This document shows positions 44,808 to 55,764 of a DNA stretch of 64,000 nucleotides, piece by piece. The notes under the pieces are model-generated. The model was not told the DNA's origin and ran no database searches. It was given only the letters and a program-made list of their open reading frames with translations. The stretch lies in NCBI GenBank assembly GCA_027563935.2, contig CM050452.1, positions 32,496,850 through 32,560,849 on the forward strand. Reading direction: 5' to 3'. Numbering within the stretch: the first letter of the stretch is position 1; each line of letters starts with the position of its first letter. The stretch is from Costus lasius. Lineage: Eukaryota > Streptophyta > Magnoliopsida > Zingiberales > Costaceae. Position numbers and translations under genes: made by a program.

Positions 44808-45400
44808 CTTTTCTCAATCATCCCATCAAGGGGGCCCCTTTAGAACATCACACTCCTTAAACAAGGAGACGGCAATCCTTTATCTATCACAAGTGCCCTA
44901 ACCTGACTCAAGATCATTGTCCAAGATAGTCTATAATCATTATGTTTCAAATGATATTGAACTACCTCAAAACAATGACAATCATCATTTAGAAAACACA
45001 AGTGATCTCAAGTCAGAGGAAATGTGCCACTTGTTGCAATCAAGGAATATTCACATTGTGACAAACAATTGAATATCCTAGTAGGGTCTGTCCAGTACAT
45101 CCAATGTACCCATGAGTCTACATCTTATCCCATGCACGAAGCATCCTATAAGATTAGAACACATATTAGTCTCAATCATATCAAGGCTGTCTCATGTTCA
45201 CCAAGATATCTCGACTAAGGACATAATAGCATGTCAGCCCAGCTGAACAGCTTTGAGACATTATTCAGTAGTACACTTATTACAGCAGACAAGGTAACAA
45301 CCTGAATAATAACCATGCCTTTATAAACACAAGAGTTTATTACATGATACTGTTACAATCCCAAGGCCTCAAACATTAGGCTTAAGGGCATACCCCAACA
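44808..45400 (-). repeat. COP5 5' LTR, second part
   Basis: Continues the LTR after the second ATACT. It ends CCCCAACA, followed by GGCCG. Confidence 0.93.
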
Positions 45401-45405
45401 GGCCG

Positions 45406-45645
45406 TGCGCGACCCCATTCATCCTTGTGGACATGCCGCCAGGTGGGCGCGGCCAATGGAGGTAACTGTCTGGTGGGGGCTGGATTTGCGGATGCCAGAG
45501 GGTTAACCGTGTTCGGGCGTCCATGCTCCGTGGACTCGGGTTGACCAATGAGGTGTTGGATCCTAGCCAAAATCTGCTGGACCATGGAGTTCGTGCTCGC
45601 TTCATGGGCGTCCACCCGTGCGGATAGTGCCTCAAGTGCAGCCAT
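45406..45645 (-). pseudogene. GYP2 gag, N-terminal part
   Basis: An open frame from ATG at 45643-45645 reads MAALEALSARVDAHEAS, a short helical stretch with spaced hydrophobic residues, then a proline-rich linker up to DEWGRARP. At 45401 the codon is completed by base 33034, and the next codon is the TAG at 33031-33033. It thus belongs to the same gag as 31425-33034. Plant gypsy gags often begin with such a coiled-coil-like segment before the conserved core. I cannot exclude a start further upstream. Confidence 0.8.
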
Positions 45646-46186
45646 AGACTTATGTAGGGTGAAGACACGTCTTGTGCAAACCAGAAAATGATATAAAGAT
45701 CAATGTTCATAACAGCCAAAAAATCCAGGTAAGAAAATTAATCAGTTATGATAAGTTGCTATGCCTTGGAAAAAAAAAATCCATATGTCCAAAATTTGAT
45801 CCAATTAAGCCAAGTTGTAGAACACAACCATTTATTATGAATCACATAAGAATCACTGCAGCAATATAATAACTGCAGCAATATAGCTATTCAGATTATT
45901 CTGTGAAAATAGTACAGGAATTTTATCAGATTGCAAATGTTGACATATCTTGCAGGTTGATCCTTTGTCATCTAGGTTGAATAAACTTATCTGGCTTGTG
46001 GACAAAGATTTGGTCTTTCTGATGGATCCAAATATCAGACGTAGAGGCCTTTCCGAGCGTGTTAGAAACCTGCAACAAGAAGCTTAATCAGATTAGATAT
46101 TTAGCAAACAGAACCTATCAAGAAAGAGATATGGAAATAGGCAAGCATGGTTTGCGCCATTCGATGATGCCGGAGCTAGGGGTCAT
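45646..46186 (-). other. GYP2 sequence upstream of gag (leader or 5' LTR part)
   Basis: No gene. Patches such as CTTAATCAGATTAG and CAGATTGCAAAT also occur in the GYP1 LTR (1670-2060), so part of this may be a related 5' LTR. I see no clear primer site next to gag, so the border is unknown. COP6 begins at 46187 after GTCAT. Confidence 0.5.
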
Positions 46187-47890
46187 TGAAGGACCCCTTT
46201 CGAGAGGGGGGCGAAAACCCTATTAGGGTGGCGCATAATATTTTGCAAGCGGAAGAAGGGTTTTCAAAGATCTTTCTATTGCATATGATCAACTTAGATA
46301 GATATGAGAATGATCCATACCGTCGCCATCTCTTGGATGGTGTCTTGGAAGAAGAAAGCAAAAGAGATCTCCTCCAAAGGCTGTCGCACACAAGAAGAAG
46401 AAGGCCTACTTCCTTGGGGCGATTTGTGCTAGCAATGCTCCAAAGCTTCCTCGATCGTTTGAGGGATAATGAGATGAAAATTTGGCCGAATCCTCTTGTC
46501 GTCAACCTTCACGCCACCAGCCGTGAGTCGTCTCTTGCCAAGAGCGAAAAATCCCAAGAGGAATAGAGAGGAGGCGTTGCAAGTGAACGTGGAAACGTTC
46601 CCACGTTGAAAACCGACCAAGAGTTCCCAAAATAGCAAGCCATGATTACGTGCGTTATGCGTTCACCAAGTGAACCATGCGCAACTCTCTTCTCCCATCT
46701 GAACCTTGCGCTCAACCCATGAGCCGGTTCAAGATGTTTGGTTCAATGACCAAACCAAATCAGCCCAAACATTAAGTCTAGATCGAATTAGAACCTAAGG
46801 TTCTAGATCTGACCATTCATCTCCAGATGCTTCTGATCTGATCGATCTAGCATCAACACTCTCGATCGAAGCTTACCGATCTCAAGCCCTAATCAATCAA
46901 ACATGATCAGACCAGATCTCACTTACAATCAGAGTTTAAATCCCTTTAAACTGAACCGAAACAATTCAGTCCACACGATCTGACTTAAGTAAGCCATATC
47001 ATCAAATTGTGCGACCCTGAGGGTTTCCTTTAAATGTCGGTAACGATAACTTACGTTATCACGATCAGTGAGGAGTATCTAGCAACAGATCACTGTCTCC
47101 CGATATAAAGGAAAGAGTCTTCCAAGACTACACCCAAAACACAGCTCAAGTGTGAATCCTTTTCACTAGGCTTCACTAGGCATACATATTTCCTTTGCCA
47201 CTGGATGTTCTTATTGGACAAGCGTGTCAAGCTTGTAGCTCCAATATGATGAGCATGATTAGATCAGATGAACACAGTCACCTGGGTATGGCCATACACT
47301 TTCTCAATCATCTCAGCCGGGGGGGCCCCTTTAGAACACCACACTCCTTAAACAAGGAGACGGCAATCCTATGTCTATCACTAGTGCCCTAACCTGACTC
47401 ATAATCATTATCCAAGATAGTCTATAATCATTATGTTTCAAATGATATTGAACTACCTCAAAACAATGACAATCATCATTTAGAAACACAAGTGATCTCA
47501 AGTCAGAGGAGATGTGCCACTTGTAGCAAATAAGGATTATTCACATTGTGACAAGCAATTGAATATCCTAGTAGGGTCTGTCCAGTACATCCAATGTACC
47601 CATGAGTCTACATCTTATTCCATGCTCGAAGCATCCTATAAGATTAGAACACATATTAGTCTTAACCATATCAAGGCTGTCTCATGTTCACCAAGATACA
47701 TCGACTAAGGACTTAACTGCATGTCAGCCTAGCTGAACAGCTTTGAGACATTATTCAGAAGAACATATATTGCAGCAGACAATGTAACTAACTGAATAAC
47801 AACCATGCCTTTATAAACATAACAGTTTATTACATGATACTGTTACAATCCCAAGGCCTCAAACATTAGCCTTAAGGGCATACCCCAACA
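46187..47890 (-). repeat. COP6 3' LTR
   Basis: 1704 bp, TGAAGGACCCC to CCCCAACA. The CCCCT...AGGGG stem is at 46194-46209 and the GATAAC stem at 47045-47060. The polypurine tract is at 47892-47899. It differs from the visible 1232 bp of its partner at about eight sites. Confidence 0.93.
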
Positions 47891-47910
47891 ATCTCCCACT
47901 TGCACTTAAT

Positions 47911-50900
47911 CTAATGGTTGAGGAATCTCAAACCCATATTATTACAGTGCTTCTCATGCTTCTGCTGCGCCAGAGGCTTGGTAAGCGGGTCTGCCAGATT
48001 GTCATCTGTATGTACCTTGCAGACTTTGATCTCGCCACGATCTATGATCTCCCTGATCAAATGAAACCTTCTCTGTATGTGCTTGGACTTCTGGTGCGAC
48101 CGTGGTTCCTTTGCTTGTGCGATTGCTCCAGTGTTATCACAGAAGATAACCAAAGGATCTGCACTCGAAGGAACGACACCAAGTTCTCTCACGAACTTAC
48201 GAATCCACACTGCCTCCTTGGATGCTTCCGAGGCTGCAACATACTCGGCTTCTGTTGTGGAATCAGCAACAGTTGACTGTTTGAAACTCTTCCACACCAC
48301 TGCTCCTCCATTCAAGCTAAAAACATAGCCTGATTGCGATCGAAAATCATCCTGGTCAGACTGGAACGAAGCGTCAGTATATCCTTCAATACTGAGTTCT
48401 TCCTGACCACCATATATCAAGAACATATCTTTGGTCCTCCGAAGATATTTCAAAATGTTCTTGACTGCAATCCAGTGCGCCATACCTGGATTACTTTGGA
48501 ACCGACTGGTCACGCTTAACCCGTAAGCGACGTCAGGGCGAGTACACAAAATCGCATACATAATGGATCCAATAGCCGAAGCATAAGGCGTATTGTCCAT
48601 TTCATCTTTCTCAGTCTGTGTTTGTGGACACTGACTCTTCGAAAGATTCAGACCATGTCTGACTGGAAGATATCCCCTTTTAGAATTCTCTAAATGAAAT
48701 CTTTCCAGGACCTTATCGATGTAAGTACTCTGGCACAGCCCGAGAAGCCTCTTAGATCTATCCCTGTAGATCTTCACACCTAATACATAGGCTGCTTCTC
48801 CTAGATCTTTCATCTGGAAACATTTTCTTAACCATGCCTTAACCGCATGCATTTCAGGAATGTCGTTTCCAATGATCAAGATATCATCGACGTAGAGGAC
48901 TAGGAAAGTAATTACGCTCCCACTAAACCTCTTATATACACACGGGTCATCCTCGTTCTTGATGAAACCAAACTCAGAGATTGATTCATCAAAACGAATA
49001 TTCCAGCTTCTTGATGCTTGTTTCAGTCCATAAATGGACTTCTTTAATTTGCATATCTTATGACGATCTGATGGATTAGTGAAACCTTCAGGTTGTGTCA
49101 TGTACACATCCTCATCCAGATTTCCATTCAGGAAAGCTGTTTTCACATCCATTTGCCAAATCTCATAATCATAATATGCAGCTATCGCGAAAAGAATCCG
49201 AATAGACTTAAACATAGCTACAGGTGAGAAAGTTTCATCATAATCTATCCCGTAGATTTGTTTGAAACCTTTCGCAACAAGCCTGCCTTTATAGGTAACC
49301 ACGTTACCATCCATGTCAATCTTCTTCTTGAAGATCCATTTACAGCCTATAGGGATAACTCCCGGAGGCGGATCAACCAAATCCCAAACTTGGTTATCTG
49401 ACATGGAGTCCATCTCGGCGCACATAGCTTCAAGCCATCTCGCTGACTCCGGTCCACTGACCGCATCCGCATAAGTGAGGGGTTCATCATTATCAATGAT
49501 GTAGACTCCGTCATAGCTTTCAGGCTGACGACGGATCCTTCCCGATCTTCGCGGTTCCCGTGATATCTGAGCCTCAGGTTGTTCAGTAACCTGTTCTACC
49601 AGCTCAGGCTCATCCAACTGCGCTTGACTACTTTGTCCTTCCTCTGGATTCTCATCCAGCTTTATTTCTCTCCCACTGGCTTCTTGCAGAAGAAACTCCT
49701 TCTCAAGAAATATGGCCGTCCGAGCAACAAATACCTTGTTCTCTTTGGGATCGTAGAAATAATAACCCTTAGTTTCTTTAGGGTAACCGACAAAGATACA
49801 TTTCTCAGATCTGCTCTCCAGTTTCCCAGAGGCGAGCTTTTTGACATAAGCCTCGCAGCCCCAGATCCTGATAAATGTCAAGCTTGGCTGTTTCCCATAC
49901 CATAACTCATATGGCGTCTTAGAAACGGCCTTGGATGGCACTCGGTTTAGTACCTTTGCAGCTGTTTCCAGTGCAAAACCCCAAAAGGAGTAAGGTAGAT
50001 TAGCCTGACTCATCATAGAATGAACCATATCAAGCAACGTTCTATTTCTCCTCTCGGACACACCATTCCATTGCGGTGTTCCTGGTGGAGTGAGCTGTGA
50101 GATAATCCCACACTCCTTTAGATAGTCAGTAAACGCATGACTGAGGTATTCTCCACCTCGATCTGAGCGAAGTGCCTTGATATTTCGGCCTAGCTGATTT
50201 TGTACTTCATTCTTGAACTCTTTGAACTTGTCAAAAGATTCACTCTTATGTCTCATTAGATAGACATAACCATACCTACTGAAATCATCAGTAAAGGTAA
50301 TGAAGTACTGATAGCCACCTCTGGCATGTTTACTAAATGGCCCACACACATCACTGTGTATAAGGTCAAGTAAACCTGAAGCCCTTTGACCTTTGTGAGG
50401 AAAAGGTGACTTCGTCATTTTACCCATCAAACAAGCTTTGCATGTATCAATCTCCTCATAGGAGAATGATCCCAGCAGTCCATGTTCATGCAACCGCTTA
50501 ATGCGTTTCTTGTTAATATGGCCTAAACGACTATGCCATAACAAGGTGCTGTGATCAGCATACTTGGCTTTCTTATTATCAATATTTTGTATAGAATTTT
50601 CCATGTCCAACATGAATAACCCATTGTTAATTGAACCAGTTCCATAAACAATATTATCATAAGATAAAATACACTTTGAAATATTGCATTCAAAGGCAAA
50701 TCCTTTCCTGACAAGAGCAGGAATAGAGATAATATTTTTGGTGATGCTCGGTACAAAATAACAATTGTTTAATTCCAATACAAGTCCAGATGACAAAGAA
50801 ATGAAATAGTCTCCTACAGCAACAGCAGCAACCCGTGCCCCGTTTCCAACGCGTAGGTCTACCTCATGCTGTCCCACCTGCCTTCTTCTCTTGAGTTCCT

Positions 50901-51794
50901 GTACATTTGAACAAATGTGAACTCCACATGCAGTGTCCAACACCCATGAAATAGAAGAAGATGAAAACATGACTTCAGTCACGAATATACCTGAGCCAGA
51001 AGCGATGCTTCCCCTCTTATCTCCTTGGAGCGCTTTACAGTCCTTTTTCCAGTGACCCAGCTGGCCACAGTGGAAACACCTGTATTCCTTGGACTGCTTA
51101 ACCTTCTGTTTCAGAGCCTTACTGTAGTTCTTGACCGGGGCCTTGCCCTTCTTCCCCTTCTTCTTGTTCCTGGAAGGAACCATTAAGACAGAGGTTGAAG
51201 GCTTTCCCTTCAGAGTTTCCTCAGTAGTCAAGAGCATATTCAGCAGCTCTGCCGGAGTACAATCGATTTTGTTCATTTAAAGTTAATAATGAACGCGTCG
51301 AATGAAGGCGGGAGAGACTGCAGAATAATATCTACAGCAAGCTCCTGGTTGATGGTCTGCCCCAGTTTCTCTAGAGCCTCCTTGTGCCCAATCATCTTGA
51401 GCACGTGAGCTCCCACTGGGCTTCCTTCAGCCAGTTTGCTCTGAAAGAAGAGCTTGGTCAAATTATAGCGTTCCGTCCTCGCCTGTGCAGCATACAGCAT
51501 CTTGAGGTTCGCTATAATCTCTATAGCCGACATATCCTCATGCTGACGCTGCAGCGGTGGCGTCATAGACGCTAGCATCAGGCAAGCGACATCAATGCTA
51601 TCATTGACATGCTTTTCGTAGGCTTCACGAACCGCCCTTGCGGCATTCGCAGCGGGTTGAGGCGGCACAGCCGTCTCGAGGACATACAGTTTCCTCTCTG
51701 CCTTAAGAACAATCTTAAGGTGTCCGTACCAGTCTGAGAAGTTCGGCCCAGCAAACTTCTCCCTTTCCAGTAGGGATCGCACATTGAAGCTCAT
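47911..51794 (-). pseudogene. COP6 gag-pol split by a one-base deletion in gag
   Basis: The total is one base shorter than the intact COP2 frame. Gag opens at 51794 and stays in frame for 173 codons, then meets TGA because an A is missing from the run at about 51277-51281. The rest of gag, the zinc knuckle (CFHCGQLGHWKKDC), protease (LDTACG), integrase (SDVCG, SDRGG, SERRN), reverse transcriptase (QMDVK, YVDDIL) and RNase H are open as a second frame of 1121 codons. This begins at ATG 51274-51276, which overlaps that stop as ATGA. No other stop was seen. The fused polyprotein cannot be made, though two products are conceivable. Confidence 0.93.
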
Positions 51795-52225
51795 GGTGTT
51801 CGTTGCTGCAGGAATCTACAACAATGCAAGAACAGCAAGGTCAGTATCAATGTTAAGAATCAATCAGGACTTAAGAATGATTCTTTTTCTCACTATTTTA
51901 TCTGGCTGAAAAATCCAGCAAAACAGCCCGAAAGAGTAAAACTCTTTTAGTGAGATGGGATCCAGATTTCATACTTGGTCTCCGCGTCCCGCTCAGGCGA
52001 GATAAGATGCACAGAGATGACAAGCACTAATCTCTGGTAGGCAGTCCCTGCCAATCGCCAACCCGTGCGATTCCCCTTCATCTGGGCGATCCAGCAGACT
52101 ATGCCAACTGAGTTGGTACAACACAATCTCTGATCCCATAGATGGCTGCCTCCATGTGCTACCATATGCGCCACATATGTAGCCTACATGGCCAAGCTGA
52201 CCCGACCTACTCCCTGGACCACCAC
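51795..52225 (-). other. COP6 leader, gag-proximal part
   Basis: Holds the acceptor-like segment, the 75-codon frame (51947-52174) and one of the two dyads. It is broken by COP7 after ACCAC. Confidence 0.78.
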
Positions 52226-53928
52226 TGTTGGGGTATGCCCTTAAGGCTAATGTTTGAGGCCTGTGGGAATGTATCTGTATCATGTAATAAACTGTTATGT
52301 TTATAAAGGCATGGTTGTTATTCAGTTAGCTACATTGTCTGCTGCAATATATGTTCTTCTGAATAATGTCTCAAAGCTATTCAGCTGGGCTGACAAGCTA
52401 TTATGTCCTTAGTCGATATATCTTGGTGAACATGAGACAGCCTTGATATGGTTAAGACTAATATGTGTTCTAATCTTATAGGATGCTTCGAGCATGGAAT
52501 AAGATGTAGACTCATGGGTACATGGGATGTACTGGACAGACCCTACTAGGATGTTCAATTGTTTGTCACAATGTGAATATTCCTTGGATATGACAAGTGG
52601 CACATTTCCTCTGACTTGAGATCACTTGTGTTTTCTAAATGATGATTGTCATTGTTTTGAGATAGTTCAATATCATTTGAAATATAATGATTATAGACTA
52701 TCTTGGATGGTGAGCTTGAGTCAGGTTAGAGCACTAGTGATAGACATAGGATTGCCGTCTCCTTGTTTAAGGAGTGTGATGTTCTAAAGGGGCCCCCTGG
52801 ATGAGATGATTGAGAAAGTGTATGGCCATACCCAGGTGACTGTGTTCATCTGTTCTAATCATGCTCATCATATTGGAATTACGAGCTTGACAGGTTTGTC
52901 CAATAAGAACATCCAGTGGCAAAGGAAATATGCATGCCTAGTGATTTGAGTCACACTTGTGCTATGGTTTGGGTGTAGTCTTGGAAGACTCTTTCCTTTC
53001 TATCGGGAGACAGTGATGTGTTGCTAGATACCCCTCACTGATCGTGATAACGTGAGTTATCGTTACCGACATTTAAAGGAAACCCTTAGGGTCGCACAAT
53101 TTGATGATATGGCTTACTTAAGTCAGATCGTGTGGACTGAATTGTTTGGGTTCAGTTTAAAGGGATCTAATCTCTGATTGTGAGTGAGATCTGGTCTGAT
53201 CATGTTTGATTGATTAGGGCTTGAGATCGGTAAGCTTCGATCGAGAGAATGTATGCCAGATCGGTCAGATCAGGGGCATCGTTGAGATCGACGGTTAGAT
53301 CGTGAACCTTAGGGTTTATTTAAGATCTAGACTAGATCATTGGCTTGATTGGTTCTTAAACCGAACCAAAGTGAACCGGCTCACTAAATGAGCGCTTGGT
53401 TCATAGGGAGAGGAGTAGGCGACAAGTTCACTTGGCGTGAACGTTGTGGTGAGGAGTGGTTACTATTTTTAGTAACCATGATCTCCATTTGGAGAGTGCG
53501 CTCATCAAAATAGAATATACTCTATTTTCGCTCGGAGATATTCCTCTCGCCCATATTCCTCTCGTCTCTCTCGTGAGTGGGGCGACGCTTTGAAGGTTGA
53601 GGAGGATTCGGCCAAGAAGAAAGAGATCTCATTTTCCCTTCACTCGACAAGGACCTCTTGGAACCTTGCTAGCACAAGGGGCACCAAGAGAGATAGCGAC
53701 ATCATCTTGTGTGTGACGACAAGGAGAAGATCTACTTTGATCTTTGCTTCCAAGGAAACATCTTCCCATGGCGATGGTATGATTGTTTTCTTATTATCAA
53801 GTTGATCTTTTAGCATGCATATCGATCCTATAACCCTAGTTCCGCAAGAAGAAAATTTTATGCGCCATATGCTTTAGGGTTATGCTCCCCCTAGAAGGGG
53901 ACCCCCCTTATCTTAAGGGGTACTTACA
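52226..53928 (+). repeat. COP7 5' LTR
   Basis: TGTTGGGG to TACTTACA. The TATA-like position reads TTTCTAT instead of TTTATAT, in both LTRs. GATAAC/GTTATC with loop GTGA lies at 53046-53061, and CCCCTTA/TAAGGGG with loop TCT at 53904-53920. The other LTR has loop TTT. Confidence 0.94.
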
Positions 53929-53930
53929 AT

Positions 53931-53941
53931 TGGTATCAGAG
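53931..53941 (+). other. COP7 primer-binding site (initiator Met tRNA)
   Basis: TGGTATCAGAG, two bases after the LTR. Confidence 0.93.
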
Positions 53942-55764
53942 GTTTGGTTGAATGCATGTTCGTTATGATTGCTTTGGCCTTGTGATTCCATATGCTTAGA
54001 TCTATATAACATGCGAAAGTTGCATGATAGGTTTTATCATCTTGCGAAACTTCATGTATGAAATATGTTTCCATCTATTGGCGCATGTATGTTGTAAGTT
54101 GGCGCATCTTGTTTTTGTTTTACAAAACTTGAATACTTGCGCGACTCATTATAGATCTAAGGCTTTACTATAAACCCTTAGACGGGTTATTAGGGTTGAA
54201 GTCAACCCCTAGGTTAGATCCAGAATGTCTGATCAGATCATCTGACAGCCTGAATGGGTCGATCAAATAGCACCTTGGCGCAAGCCTACGGTGGCTATAG
54301 GTCGACTGCAGACAGGTGTGTAGCGATGTCTGCTTGAGACGACTTATGAACGCACCTGAGTTAGGCCCGGGGTCACGCCCGTTTGCCAGAACTCTGTGTG
54401 GTCGTTCAGCCCTTGCGCATGCATGGTTGACCCTATGGTCGACTCAAGTCAGTTAGGACTTGGTGCATGCAAGGGCAGTGGATCTGACTAGGTTGGATGA
54501 GTGGATCCCTAGTGATGGACCGTTGTAAGGTTGTAGGGCAAATAAGGAAAAATTAAAATTGATCCCATGGGGTTTTCAAAAATTTTAATTTTTATGATTG
54601 GATCACATGGTTATTGATTGATGCATATGCTTGGTTATTTAGTCTTATGTGGGCTGCCCATATTAATTGTGTGCTGTGCTGGGGCCTGCGAGCCTGTATT
54701 AAACAATTGTAAATTAATTATTGTGATCTGCGCATCACTGTGTTTTAATTTATAAATGTAAGTGACCTGCGTGTCACTCTTGTCTAGATAGTTAAATTTG
54801 TAATTTAATTAGACAAGAGCACAAAGCACACTTGGCAGAGGCGCATGCAGCAGTGGCTTGACCAGGTGGGAGGTCCAGGGTTCGACTCTGGGACCAGGCG
54901 CATTTTCCCTGGTAGGTGCACCTGAGCTGCAGATGGCGCTTGGGCCCTGGTTTGGGCCAGATAAGCAGCTAAAGACCCATGAAGAGCAAATGAAGACTTA
55001 AGTTAGGTTAAGGTCTTCTAGGGCTATGGGCTTTTACCACATAAGATACATGCTTTCTTTTATTGCTTAATATTAGAATTGCATGATTAAATTATCTTCT
55101 GCTATCACCATAGGAATTGCATGATAGGCAAGAAGATAAAAGACCGTTAAAATCCAACGCTTAAATATCAAGCTCGTAAGCCTTCTGACGCGAAACCTCA
55201 CTGTTCTGATTATCGTTGGAGCCGTGTTGTACCCACTCAGTGGGCACGTCCATCTATCTTCAGATGGTGCGGGATTACACCTGCGTGTTACAGAGTAGGG
55301 ATTTATCCCTTCTCGTTGCTCAGCATAGCACGTGGTGGTCCAGGGAGTAGGTCGGGTCAGCTTGACCATGTAGGCTACATATGTGGCGCATATGGTAGCA
55401 CATGGAGGCAGCCATCTGTGGGGTCAGAGATTGTGTTGTACCAACTCAGTTGGCACAGTCTGCTGGACTGCCCGGATGAAGGGGAATCGCACGGGTTGGC
55501 GATCGGCAGGGACTGCCTACCAGAAACTAGTGCTTGTACTCTCTGTGCATCTTATCTCGCCTGAGCGGGACGCGGAGACCAAGTATGAAATCTGGATCCC
55601 ATCTCACTAAAAGAGTTCTACTCTTTCGGGCTGTTTTGCTGGATTTTTCACGCCTGATAAAATAGTGAGAAAAAGAATCTTTCTTAAGTCCTGATTGATT
55701 CTTATACATTGATACTGACCTTGCTGTTCTTGCATTGTTGTAGATACCTGCAGCAACGAACACC
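53942..55764 (+). other. COP7 untranslated leader
   Basis: 1.8 kb, collinear with COP4. It has the tRNA-like module (A-box-like 54831-54843, GGGTTCGACTC at 54878-54888), the paired dyads, the small frames (55316-55564 and 55383-55610) and the acceptor-like segment before gag. Confidence 0.8.

Larger units (their letters stand above)
33040..45400 (-). mobile_element. COP5: Ty1/copia retrotransposon with three nonsense codons, hosting GYP3
   Basis: TSD GGCCG at 33035-33039 and 45401-45405. The left LTR is 1719 bp. The right LTR, once GYP3 and its duplicated ATACT are ignored, is also exactly 1719 bp. About eight LTR differences were seen, so it is older than COP2, COP4 and COP7. It inserted in the gag of GYP2. 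Confidence 0.95.
28879..46186 (-). mobile_element. GYP2: decayed Ty3/gypsy retrotransposon, outer host of the nest
   Basis: Visible in two parts, 28879-33039 and 45401-46186, separated by COP5. On the minus strand it reads gag, protease, reverse transcriptase, RNase H, integrase, which is gypsy order. It is cut at 28879 by COP1 and at 46186 by COP6, and its ends lie outside the window or beyond COP6. Removing COP5 restores the gag frame exactly across the GGCCG target, which proves the two parts are one element. Clade is uncertain, as the C-terminal region that would show a chromodomain is not in the window. Confidence 0.9.

Noticed and set aside
46186..46566. 126-codon frame repeated at 62768-63148
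   Set aside because: It is within the COP6 LTR, present in both LTRs simply because they are copies, and has no domain.
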